Part shown: piece by piece, positions 1-5,681 of the stretch
How positions within the stretch are numbered: position 1 is the first letter of the stretch
How the letters are laid out: each line of letters starts with the position of its first letter
DNA from: an uncultured Opitutia bacterium
Lineage (GTDB): Bacteria; Verrucomicrobiota; Verrucomicrobiia; Opitutales; Coraliomargaritaceae
Assembly (NCBI GenBank): GCA_937899295.1
Contig: CALBPO010000269.1
Span: forward strand, 1 to 5,681
Direction: 5' to 3'
Length of the DNA stretch: 5,681 bases
Notes under the pieces: generated by a model
The model's database searches: none
The model's input: the letters and a program-made list of their open reading frames with translations, nothing else
Told to the model about the DNA's origin: nothing
Program-made: the position numbers and the translations under genes

Positions 1-127
1 ATGCCTGCGCCGTGCCTTTGCTTGAGTCAATATCTTTGGCTCGCAAGGAATGTAGACCTATCCTCGCACCCCGACGCCACCCAGAAATAGTCGCAAACAC
101 TTTTCTAAAATACTCTAATCTAGCGTC

Positions 128-141
128 AGCACCATCGTGCT
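128..141 (+). terminator. Weak hairpin, possible terminator of an upstream unit
   Basis: A perfect 5-bp inverted repeat, AGCAC and GTGCT, encloses a 4-nt CATC loop and is followed by CTTATTTAT. It could end transcription entering from the left edge before the lptB leader. The stem is short and the T-tract is interrupted, so it may equally be chance. Confidence 0.2.
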
Positions 142-156
142 CTTATTTATACTTAG

Positions 157-180
157 TATTTATTTATTTATCTATCTAGC
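157..180 (+). repeat. Short tetranucleotide tract (TATT)3(TATC)2TAGC
   Basis: Six consecutive 4-nt units begin with TA: three TATT, two TATC and one TAGC. The tract sits 64 nt before the lptB start. Short tetranucleotide tracts can change length by slippage, but this one is short and imperfect, so it is recorded only as a low-complexity element of the leader. Confidence 0.6.
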
Positions 181-243
181 CTCTGTGACCAATCGCTAAA
201 GGATTGCATTGTCTAGACCGTTGCGAATGCTTCAATATTAACT

Positions 244-984
244 ATGGTGGAAACAGCAGCGACTCCGAAGATCGAAACACGTGGCCTTATTAAGGAATAT
301 GGTAAGCGCCGTGTAGTGAATAAGGTCGATGTTCATGTCAATGCGGGCGAAATAGTCGGTCTTTTGGGGCCTAACGGCGCAGGTAAAACGACCACCTTTT
401 ACATGGTCGTCGGCCTCGTGCCTGCGACAGAGGGTAGAGTCTTTCTCAACGACGATGATCTGACGGATCTCCCTATGTATCGTCGTGCTCGCTTCGGTAT
501 TGGCTACTTGCCGCAAGAGGCATCGGTCTTTCGTAAAATGACGGTCGAAGAAAATATCCGCGCGATCGCTGAGACCATGCCTTTCAATAAAGCCCAGCGC
601 GAAGACTGCGTCGAGCAACACCTCGAAGAGCTCGGTTTGACCCATTTGGCCGAGCAAAAGGCCTATACCCTGAGTGGCGGGGAGCGTCGTCGCCTAGAGA
701 TCTCTCGCGCGTTGGTTACAAATCCCAAATTTCTTTTGATGGACGAACCCTTTAGCGGTGTCGATCCGATCAGCGTGAACGAGGTCCAAAAGATTATCGT
801 CCAGCTGAAAGAAAAGGGGATTGGTGTCCTTATTACCGATCACAATGTGCGCGAGACTCTTGCCATCGTCGATCGCGCCTACCTCCTTCACGAGGGAACA
901 ATTTTGGCCGAAGGCTCTAGCGATTTTTTGATCAACGATCCCAAAAGCCGAGAGTTCTACCTCGGCGAGAATTTTAACATGTAA
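244..984 (+). CDS. lptB: LPS export ABC transporter ATP-binding protein LptB
   Basis: This is the cytoplasmic ATPase of the LptB2FGC complex, which extracts lipopolysaccharide from the inner membrane and drives it across the envelope. All ABC ATPase motifs are present: Walker A GPNGAGKT (42-49), Q-loop Q91, signature LSGGE (143-147), Walker B LLMDE with catalytic E168, D-loop SGVD (171-174) and switch H200. The stretch QEASVFRKM (91-99) matches the LptB-specific segment of E. coli, including the Phe-Arg pair (F96, R97) that faces the coupling helices of LptF/LptG; this separates LptB from amino-acid transporter ATPases of similar sequence. At 246 aa it is close to the E. coli length of 241. 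ATG 244 is the first ATG after an in-frame TAG at 214-216. No Shine-Dalgarno sequence precedes it. hprK follows after 13 nt. LptF, LptG, LptA and LptC are not in the window. Confidence 0.96.
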   Translation: MVETAATPKIETRGLIKEYGKRRVVNKVDVHVNAGEIVGLLGPNGAGKTTTFYMVVGLVPATEGRVFLNDDDLTDLPMYRRARFGIGYLPQEASVFRKMTVEENIRAIAETMPFNKAQREDCVEQHLEELGLTHLAEQKAYTLSGGERRRLEISRALVTNPKFLLMDEPFSGVDPISVNEVQKIIVQLKEKGIGVLITDHNVRETLAIVDRAYLLHEGTILAEGSSDFLINDPKSREFYLGENFNM

Positions 985-997
985 GCGAATTATAAGT

Positions 998-1960
998 ATG
1001 CCCGTGATACAGCGTAACAACACTAAGTTTGTCGAAGCCGTTTCGGTTCGTGATTTCTACGACTCCTTTAAAGAGCCTCTGGAGATGGAGCTAGTCGCGG
1101 GCGAGTCGGGTCTCGATAACATGATTAAGGAGCGTAGCTTAAACCGGCCTGCTCTGGCTATGGTTGGCTTTTTTAAAGCCTTTGCCGCCAAGCGTATTCA
1201 GCTATTAGGAGCTGGCGAGATGGCTTTCATCAGAGAAAAAACAGAAGCCGATCGAGTCGCCATAATGACGGAAATTTTGAAGCGAAAAGTACCATGTGTG
1301 ATTATCTCGCGTAATTTAGCTCCCTCTAAGGCAATCTGTAAACTTGCTGATCAATATAAAACGCCGATTATTCGCTCACCGCTCAAATCAAAGACCTTTA
1401 CGACAGAAGCTACGCTCTTACTTGAAGATAAATTTGCTCCGCGCACCAACATGCACGGCACATTGCTTGATATAAAAGGGATTGGTACTTTAATTTGCGG
1501 AGAAAGTGGCGTGGGTAAGAGTGAGTGTGCGCTAGCTCTAATCGAGCGAGGTCATAGCTTGGTCGCCGACGATCTAACATATATAAAACGTGTTAGTGAG
1601 AGAGAATTACTTGGCACATCTTCAGAGCTCAGTCGAGGCTACATGGAGTGCAGAGGTCTTGGCATCATTAACGTTGCCGAGCTATTCGGTGTGCGCTCGG
1701 TGCGTGTCGAAAAGCGTATCGACCTAATTATCAACTTCCACAACTGGACCACAGGCATGCATGAAGAACGCACAGGACTGGAAGAACAATATATGGAAAT
1801 CCTAGGTCTTAAAGTGCCACTGATGGAAATACCGGTTCGCCCAGGGCGTGATATGGCTCGACTGACTGAAGTGGCCGCCATGGTGCAAGCACTTATGAAA
1901 ATTGGCCACGATTCTGCTTTAGAATTTAATGATCGCCTGATCGCTCACATGGCAAAGTAG
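998..1960 (+). CDS. hprK: HPr(Ser) kinase/phosphorylase HprK
   Basis: This bifunctional enzyme phosphorylates, and by phosphorolysis dephosphorylates, a serine on HPr-type phosphocarriers, linking sugar or energy status to regulation. The N-terminal domain (about 1-130) shows family features such as [11 protein letters not shown] (49-59) and [12 protein letters not shown] (66-77). The C-terminal kinase domain begins with the conserved His of [12 protein letters not shown] (H153), then P-loop GESGVGKS (168-175), RGHSLVADD with the Asp pair D191/D192, the family signature [10 protein letters not shown] (217-226), and [18 protein letters not shown] (278-295). The family usually has Asn-Leu where this protein has D285-M286. 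The length of 320 aa is normal. It starts 13 nt after lptB, so co-transcription and coupled translation are likely; no clear Shine-Dalgarno is visible. No HPr, PtsN or other PTS gene is in the window, so its substrate here is unknown. In bacteria with incomplete PTS, HprK is thought to act in regulation rather than sugar uptake. Confidence 0.95.
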   Translation: MPVIQRNNTKFVEAVSVRDFYDSFKEPLEMELVAGESGLDNMIKERSLNRPALAMVGFFKAFAAKRIQLLGAGEMAFIREKTEADRVAIMTEILKRKVPCVIISRNLAPSKAICKLADQYKTPIIRSPLKSKTFTTEATLLLEDKFAPRTNMHGTLLDIKGIGTLICGESGVGKSECALALIERGHSLVADDLTYIKRVSERELLGTSSELSRGYMECRGLGIINVAELFGVRSVRVEKRIDLIINFHNWTTGMHEERTGLEEQYMEILGLKVPLMEIPVRPGRDMARLTEVAAMVQALMKIGHDSALEFNDRLIAHMAK

Positions 1961-1988
1961 GGTGATTTGCCCTAAGGAATTTATTTTT
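1958..1988 (+). terminator. Candidate intrinsic terminator of lptB-hprK
   Basis: TAGGG (1958-1962, including the hprK stop codon) pairs with CCCTA (1970-1974). A T-G wobble inside extends the stem to 6 bp with a 5-nt loop. After 5 nt comes the T-rich ATTTATTTTT (1979-1988). The stem is short and the T-tract is broken by an A, so the terminator is plausible but weak. The near-palindrome TTATTTTT-A-AAAAATAA (1981-1997) overlaps its tail. Confidence 0.4.
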
Positions 1989-2102
1989 AAAAAATAATCT
2001 TAATTAATTCACTGGTAAGTAAATTAATATCAAAAATATAATGAGGCATATAAGCTCGTGTAAGATTGCGGAAATACCACTTTTTCAGTGCTTAACGAAA
2101 TT

Positions 2103-2158
2103 GTGGCCGACCCCTTGTGTTGCCTTTGTAAACCTCTAAAAAGTTATTCAGTGGCCGA
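2103..2158 (+). repeat. 8-bp direct repeat GTGGCCGA, two copies
   Basis: GTGGCCGA occurs at 2103-2110 and again at 2151-2158, exactly 48 bp apart. These are among the few GC-rich stretches in the AT-rich gap. The second copy forms most of the spacer of the inverted repeat at 2141-2171. A related pair, TTTTTCAGTG (2081-2090) and TTATTCAGTG (2144-2153), differs at one base. They may be protein-binding sites; function is unknown. Confidence 0.5.
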
Positions 2159-2171
2159 GTGTGAATAACTT
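2141..2171. repeat. 10-bp perfect inverted repeat containing a DnaA box
   Basis: AAGTTATTCA (2141-2150) and TGAATAACTT (2162-2171) are exact reverse complements separated by 11 nt. The right arm overlaps the DnaA box at 2160-2168; the left arm contains a degenerate copy, TTATTCAGT, in the opposite orientation. It could place two initiator molecules head to head, or extrude as a cruciform. Read on the minus strand it is followed by a short T-run, but no minus-strand gene needs a terminator here. Confidence 0.75.
2160..2168 (-). promoter_or_regulatory. DnaA box TTATTCACA
   Basis: On the minus strand this reads TTATTCACA, matching TTWTNCACA at all nine positions and the strict box TTATCCACA at eight. 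It is the best box on the left side of the gap. A second, poorer minus-strand box, TTCTGCACA, lies just beside it at 2171-2179. Confidence 0.6.
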
Positions 2172-2179
2172 GTGCAGAA
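2171..2179 (-). promoter_or_regulatory. Degenerate DnaA box TTCTGCACA
   Basis: The minus strand reads TTCTGCACA, with one mismatch to TTWTNCACA at position 3. It lies 2 nt beyond the TTATTCACA box in the same orientation, so the two could bind DnaA cooperatively. Alone it would not be convincing. Confidence 0.35.
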
Positions 2180-2240
2180 CTTGTCCTTGCCATGTGCTTT
2201 TAGCTGCCAATTCTCTACACATTTTCCAGCAATCAGTCTT

Positions 2241-2280
2241 CAAATTATTATTATTTTTAACAACTTACAAATTTTTAACA
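2241..2280 (+). other. AT-rich block with 18-bp-period repeat, candidate unwinding element
   Basis: Nearly pure A/T sequence contains TTATTATTATT (2245-2255) and two exact copies of ATTTTTAACA, at 2253-2262 and 2271-2280, 18 bp apart. Repeated AT-rich motifs next to DnaA boxes are typical of duplex-unwinding elements. TTTTTAACA inside each copy is also one mismatch from the relaxed DnaA box. The AT-rich stretch at 1978-2045 is an alternative unwinding site. Confidence 0.42.
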
Positions 2281-2312
2281 CTTGCTACATTCTTCTAAAA
2301 ATACGTAACTTA

Positions 2313-2330
2313 CTAATCAGCAATGATTAG
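2313..2330. repeat. 7-bp inverted repeat with GCAA loop
   Basis: CTAATCA (2313-2319) and TGATTAG (2324-2330) are exact reverse complements around GCAA, which fits the stable GNRA tetraloop class if transcribed on the plus strand. Five T residues follow after 8 nt (2339-2343). It could be a hairpin in a long dnaA leader, a weak terminator for read-through from hprK, or a dyad operator. The sequence does not decide among these. Confidence 0.45.
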
Positions 2331-2378
2331 CCTTCCTGTTTTTGCTAAATGTTCGGTAGCAAGACAGACCAATCAACT

Positions 2379-2400
2379 ATTTCCACATAATTTTTTCACA
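2379..2400 (+). promoter_or_regulatory. Pair of DnaA boxes ATTTCCACA and TTTTTCACA
   Basis: ATTTCCACA (2379-2387) has one mismatch, at the first base, to TTWTNCACA. TTTTTCACA (2392-2400) matches it fully. Both read on the plus strand with 4 nt between them, about 85-100 nt before the dnaA start. The position suits both origin function and autoregulation of dnaA. Confidence 0.55.
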
Positions 2401-2483
2401 TTTCTTCGTCCCAGTATCTTTGTGACTAGCACATTACTAGGAGTTGTTAATAAATCTTAACTATTTACACTTTTCATGCGTCC

Positions 2484-3899
2484 ATGCCTTCCACGCCAAT
2501 AGCAGACACTCTCTGGCAAAACACCAACAAAGAGCTCAAAAACCTTTTTCCTGAAGATGTTTATGAAATGTGGTTCAGCGGGCTCGTTTGCACGCTCGAA
2601 ACAGACACTAAGCTTGTATTAACTACCCACAGCGAATTCAACGCAATCTGGATTGAGAATAACTTTCTAGACGTTATCACTCAGTATGCGCGTAGCTTTG
2701 CGGGCACTGCAATAGAAGTTTCTATTGAAGTCGAGCAAGCGGAAAAAACTGAAGAGCTAGATGGGGCAGATGCGGATACCCGCCATAACGGTATAAATAG
2801 CAGTGATGGCCGTCAGTCCCCTGATTTACGAAACAATCGTCCACTCACTCAGACCGCGCCGACCCACCGCACGCTGATCAACCCAAGCAATACTTTTGAA
2901 AATTTCGTAGTCGGTTCTGGCAGCCAACTCGCTCACGCCGCATCCATTGCAGTGGCCAACGCACCTGGCCGCGCCTACAACCCACTCTTTGTATTCGGTG
3001 AGACGGGACTTGGCAAAACGCACCTTATGCACGCGGTTGCTCACCAAATGTTGACCAATAATCCCAACGCGAAGATCGCCTACGTTTCTACAGAGAAGTT
3101 TACTAATGAATTTATTCACGCCATTCGTGAGAATAAGTTGACCAAGTTCCGCAAGTATTACCGTAATGTTGATGCCCTCCTAGTTGATGACATTCATTTC
3201 CTCTCTGGTAAAGAGAGCACTCAAGAAGAGTTTTTCCATACCTTTAACGATCTCTTCGAGTCAGGACGCCAGATTTTCCTCGCCAGTGACCGTCCTGCCA
3301 ACGAGATTGAGCGCCTTGAAAACCGTTTAATTTCTCGTTTTCAATGGGGCTTAGTTACCGACATCCAAGCGCCTGACTTTGAGACTCGCTTTGCGATCCT
3401 TCGGAACAAGGCCTTGGCTATGAACATCGAGTTGGACGAAGAGATTATGGAATTTCTCGCCGAACGCGTCTCGCGCAATGTGCGCCGGATGGAAGGTGCG
3501 CTCACACGTATCGCAGGTTATGACAATTTAATCGACCGTAAGCTTGACCTCAATGCTGTCGAGCGCCTGCTTAGCGATCTTCTTCACGAAGAAGCAGCGA
3601 GCAAAGTAACCGTCGACCAAATCCAGAAAAAGGTCTCTGACTACTACAAAATCCGCTTTAGTGAGCTCATTGGTCGTCGCCGTACTAGCTCCATTGTTTT
3701 TCCGCGGCAGGTAGCTATGTATATTTCTCGAACGCTCACCAGTGATCCACTCAAATCGATAGGTGACGCCTTTGGCGGGCGTGACCATGGCACTGTGATT
3801 CATGCTTGCAAGCAGGTAGAGAATATCATGGAGCAAGACGGTAGCGTAAAACGCGGCGTCGATTACCTGATCAAGCAACTCTCTAAAGAGCGCACTTAG
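2484..3899 (+). CDS. dnaA: Chromosomal replication initiator protein DnaA
   Basis: DnaA binds DnaA boxes at the origin, forms an ATP-dependent filament, melts the duplex and loads the replicative helicase. Domain I (about 1-85) starts with the typical TLWQN; a polar linker (about 86-130) is domain II. The AAA+ domain III carries Walker A GETGLGKT (172-179), Walker B LLVDD (232-236), sensor 1 LASD (266-269), arginine-finger box RLISRFQWG (281-289, R285) and sensor 2 R334 in RNVRRMEGA. Domain IV has the helix-turn-helix with PRQVAMY (407-413) and signature [11 protein letters not shown] (431-441). In that signature G436 occupies a position usually held by Ser or Thr. At 471 aa the length is normal. 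ATG 2484 is the first in-frame ATG after a TAA at 2451-2453; ATG 2476 is out of frame and stops quickly. No Shine-Dalgarno precedes it. dnaN does not follow; ppk1 lies convergent 91 nt downstream. Confidence 0.97.
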   Translation: MPSTPIADTLWQNTNKELKNLFPEDVYEMWFSGLVCTLETDTKLVLTTHSEFNAIWIENNFLDVITQYARSFAGTAIEVSIEVEQAEKTEELDGADADTRHNGINSSDGRQSPDLRNNRPLTQTAPTHRTLINPSNTFENFVVGSGSQLAHAASIAVANAPGRAYNPLFVFGETGLGKTHLMHAVAHQMLTNNPNAKIAYVSTEKFTNEFIHAIRENKLTKFRKYYRNVDALLVDDIHFLSGKESTQEEFFHTFNDLFESGRQIFLASDRPANEIERLENRLISRFQWGLVTDIQAPDFETRFAILRNKALAMNIELDEEIMEFLAERVSRNVRRMEGALTRIAGYDNLIDRKLDLNAVERLLSDLLHEEAASKVTVDQIQKKVSDYYKIRFSELIGRRRTSSIVFPRQVAMYISRTLTSDPLKSIGDAFGGRDHGTVIHACKQVENIMEQDGSVKRGVDYLIKQLSKERT

Positions 3900-3921
3900 A
3901 TCGTTTTGAGTAATGGGCTAG

Positions 3922-3941
3922 ATCAGGGGCTATTCCTTGAT
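3922..3941. terminator. Hairpin between convergent dnaA and ppk1
   Basis: ATCAGGG (3922-3928) pairs with CCTTGAT (3935-3941) through seven pairs, one of them a G-T wobble, around a 6-nt loop. An outer repeat, TTTTGAG (3904-3910) with CTCAAAA (3950-3956), could extend the structure. No T-run follows directly on either strand, so it is only a possible bidirectional terminator in the 91-nt gap between the two stop codons. Confidence 0.3.
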
Positions 3942-3990
3942 ACAGATCGCTCAAAAAGCTAAAAGGTCGAGGGAGATCAATGGCTCTAGC

Positions 3991-5681
3991 CTAGTTCGGC
4001 TCAGATATTGGTATGATTTCGGGCTCATCTGAATGCTCTGCGGCTTGCGCATTGCATTTGGACTTAGCCTGGTTGTAGAAGAAATCCTGAGCGCTTATTA
4101 GGCTATTTCTCTTTTTGTGGGAGACTTTGTGGTAGGAGCCATTTGCGCGGAGGATGCTTGCGTGGTGCGTGTCTTGAAGATAGGTTTTAAGTAGTTCGTA
4201 GACGCGTTTGCGATTTTCGGGGTCCTGGATAGGGAAGACGGCTTCGACTCGGCGATAGAAGTTGCGTGGCATCCAGTCGGCGCTGCCTGCGAATATGTGC
4301 GGCTGGCTGCCATTGCTATTTTCGAAGTAGAAGATACGGCTGTGTTCCAAGTAGCGTCCAAGTATACTGCGCACGCGGATGTTTTCGCTCACGCCTTTTA
4401 TGTTAGGCACTAGATTACAGATGCCACGAACAATGAGGTCGATTTTTACACCAGCCTGAGATGCACGGTAAAGGTTATCAATAGTTCCTTGGTCGACGAG
4501 GCTGTTAGTTTGCGCTATGATGCGAGCGGGCTTGCCAGTTTTGGCGTTATGAGTCTCGGAGCGGATGTATTTCTGCATCGTATTATGCAGGGTAAAGGGG
4601 GCGACGAGTAAGTTCTTAAAGCTTGGAGTGAGGGAGAAGCCAGTCAGTGTATTAAAGAGTCCGGCGACCTCTTCGGTGATGTCTTTTTTACATGTAAACA
4701 AGCTGAGGTCGGTGTAGAAACGGGCGGTTTTTGGGTTATAATTGCCGGTGCCGAGGTGGACGTAGCGGCGCAGTTCGGTCCCTTCTCTGCGCACAACCAT
4801 ACAGGTTTTACAGTGAGTCTTTAGACCGACAATTCCATAGACTACGTGCACACCTTCGTCTTCGAGTTGGCGCGCCCATTGAATGTTGTTGGCCTCGTCA
4901 AAGCGCGCTTTAATTTCTACAAGTACAGTAACCTGCTTACCTCGGCGAGAGGCTTCGATCAGCGCTTTGATGATCGGAGAGTCACCGGATGTGCGGTAGA
5001 GAGTCTGTTTGATAGCAAATACTTGGGGGTCATGCGCCGCTTGATTGAGAAAGTCGATGATGGGCTGGAAGCTTTCGTATGGGTGGTGCAGGAGAATGTC
5101 TTTAGCCGCGATCTGCTCAAAGATGCGTTGAGGGTCTTCTAGCTCTTTTGGTAAATAGGGAGTGTGTTTAGGGAACTTAAGATCGTCGCGGTCAATCAAA
5201 TCATAAGCGGTCATTAAGCGAAAGAAATTGATTGGGCCATCAATCGTGTAAACATTTTCTGTAGGAAGCTTAATTGCGTGTATGAATTCCTGTATTAGTT
5301 TCGGGTCGGCACCTTTTCCGATTTCTAGACGCACGGCATCGCCTTTGTGCCTATTCATCAATTCTTCTTCGATTTTTGACAGTAGGTTTTCCACCTCTTC
5401 GTCATCGATGTATAGGTCGCTATTACGCGTGATACGGAAGGGCACTGCTGAGGTCACTTTATAGCCAGGAAATAGGCGCTTGATGAAGCGCTGCACGATG
5501 TCACCCAGAGAAATGTAGACGCTGGCTTTTCCTCGTCGAGTGACACCGACTTGTATAATACGCGGGAGGACTCGGGGGATCGAGACGATTGCCATCATCC
5601 GCTCGATGATGCGCGTTTCGGGGTCGTCAATTGAAGCTAGAATGTAGAGCGCTTTGTTAGACAACTGTGGGAATGGGTGTG
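3991..5681 (-). CDS. ppk1: Polyphosphate kinase 1, N-terminus beyond the right edge
   Basis: PPK1 reversibly transfers the ATP gamma-phosphate to a growing polyphosphate chain. Numbering from the TTG codon at 5662-5664 as residue 1, the visible part covers most of the head domain (to about 170) and both catalytic domains. The autophosphorylated His lies in LKTHCKT (H284, E. coli H435) and the second catalytic His in YLEHSR (H441, E. coli H592). R224 and R254 match Mg-binding R375 and R405, and Y317 and R413 match Y468 and R564; all are offset by 151. Five further codons before the TTG encode HPFPQ, giving [11 protein letters not shown], the usual PPK1 sequence at this point, so the frame continues past 5681. 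The TTG is an internal Leu, not the start. About 150 N-terminal residues, including the N-domain, are missing. The C-terminal tail after about 530 is polar and variable. It is convergent with dnaA. Confidence 0.96.
   Translation of the reverse strand, partial: HPFPQLSNKALYILASIDDPETRIIERMMAIVSIPRVLPRIIQVGVTRRGKASVYISLGDIVQRFIKRLFPGYKVTSAVPFRITRNSDLYIDDEEVENLLSKIEEELMNRHKGDAVRLEIGKGADPKLIQEFIHAIKLPTENVYTIDGPINFFRLMTAYDLIDRDDLKFPKHTPYLPKELEDPQRIFEQIAAKDILLHHPYESFQPIIDFLNQAAHDPQVFAIKQTLYRTSGDSPIIKALIEASRRGKQVTVLVEIKARFDEANNIQWARQLEDEGVHVVYGIVGLKTHCKTCMVVRREGTELRRYVHLGTGNYNPKTARFYTDLSLFTCKKDITEEVAGLFNTLTGFSLTPSFKNLLVAPFTLHNTMQKYIRSETHNAKTGKPARIIAQTNSLVDQGTIDNLYRASQAGVKIDLIVRGICNLVPNIKGVSENIRVRSILGRYLEHSRIFYFENSNGSQPHIFAGSADWMPRNFYRRVEAVFPIQDPENRKRVYELLKTYLQDTHHASILRANGSYHKVSHKKRNSLISAQDFFYNQAKSKCNAQAAEHSDEPEIIPISEPN

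Larger units (their letters stand above)
1..243. other. Leader upstream of lptB, no confident gene
   Basis: No recognisable gene lies here. A plus-strand frame is open from the left edge (3) to a TAG at 177-179, 58 codons, and could be the 3' end of an upstream gene. Its last 25 or so codons, however, are AT-rich low-complexity sequence unlike the neighbouring genes, and I recognise no family in it. A minus-strand frame is also open from about 141 to the left edge, with only a GTG (98-100) as a possible start. Base composition falls sharply to AT-rich after about 100, as expected of a promoter/leader for lptB. A TATACT hexamer at 148-153 resembles a -10 element but has no convincing -35 partner. 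LptA or LptC, common neighbours of lptB, are not visible. Confidence 0.5.
1961..2483. other. oriC: Putative oriC and dnaA control region
   Basis: This 523-nt gap between hprK and dnaA has no credible gene. It is visibly more AT-rich than the flanking genes and contains 9-mers matching or nearly matching the DnaA box TTWTNCACA on both strands: 2144-2152, 2160-2168, 2171-2179, 2213-2221, 2379-2387 and 2392-2400. It also holds a 10-bp perfect inverted repeat (2141-2171), a 7-bp hairpin (2313-2330), a 10-bp direct repeat in a very AT-rich block (2241-2280) and another AT-rich block at 1978-2045. Bacterial origins commonly lie beside dnaA and combine DnaA boxes with an AT-rich unwinding element, so oriC is the best reading. 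An alternative is that the boxes serve only DnaA autoregulation. I could not identify a convincing sigma-70 promoter for dnaA. Confidence 0.62.

Noticed and set aside
1..90. 29-codon plus-strand ORF starting with the ATG at position 1.
   Set aside because: The product is not recognisable, the ATG coincides with the window edge, and two other frames are as open as this one.
1..100. Possible divergent minus-strand gene with GTG start at 98-100, running off the left edge.
   Set aside because: No Shine-Dalgarno, no ATG, no recognised family and only about 33 codons visible; kept only as a possibility in the leader description.
2041..2139. 32-codon plus-strand ORF starting at ATG 2041 in the gap before dnaA.
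   Set aside because: No ribosome-binding site, no recognisable motif, and a length expected by chance; it overlaps the repeat elements of the origin-like region.
2444..2471. TTGTTA and TACACT, 16 nt apart, as a dnaA promoter.
   Set aside because: Each hexamer matches only four of six consensus bases, and such pairs are common in AT-rich DNA; the implied leader would be only a few nucleotides long.
3916..3991. GGCTAGA and TCTAGCC as a long-range inverted repeat between dnaA and ppk1.
   Set aside because: Seven base pairs across more than 60 nt, overlapping the ppk1 stop, is weaker than the local hairpin at 3922-3941 and can easily arise by chance.
4731..5464. Plus-strand open frames inside ppk1 and minus-strand frames inside lptB, hprK and dnaA.
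   Set aside because: They lie wholly within well-identified genes, show no family motifs, and are explained as shadow frames.

Overview
The window carries four recognisable housekeeping genes of a Gram-negative-type bacterium: lptB (LPS-export ATPase), hprK (HPr kinase/phosphorylase), dnaA (replication initiator) and the greater part of ppk1 (polyphosphate kinase). LptB implies an LPS outer membrane. The lptB-hprK pairing, a dnaA not followed by dnaN, and absent Shine-Dalgarno sequences together suggest a PVC-superphylum organism, most plausibly Verrucomicrobiota. That placement is an inference from gene content and recalled family patterns; no search was run.

Layout. Positions 1-243 hold no gene I can identify; this leader becomes AT-rich after about 100 and contains a short TATT/TATC repeat. 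lptB (244-984) and hprK (998-1960) lie head to tail, 13 nt apart, and probably form an operon that ends at a weak hairpin plus T-rich stretch just after the hprK stop. A 523-nt gap (1961-2483) without a credible gene follows. It is AT-rich and carries DnaA-box-like 9-mers, two perfect inverted repeats, and a 10-bp direct repeat at 18-bp period, so it is a good candidate for the chromosomal origin (oriC) and the dnaA control region. dnaA (2484-3899) is complete. ppk1 lies convergent to it on the minus strand (3991-5681) and runs off the right edge: its reading frame stays open to the last base, and the missing N-terminal domain (about 150 residues) must lie beyond.

How the genes relate. lptB-hprK resembles a reduced form of the proteobacterial lptA-lptB-rpoN-hpf-ptsN-hprK cluster, with the middle genes missing here. 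dnaA and the gap form an initiator/origin unit. ppk1 is a separate convergent transcription unit for polyphosphate synthesis.

I found no defence system, mobile element, CRISPR array, tRNA or rRNA. The most interesting material is the fine structure of the putative origin and a glycine in the DNA-recognition motif of DnaA where Ser or Thr is usual.
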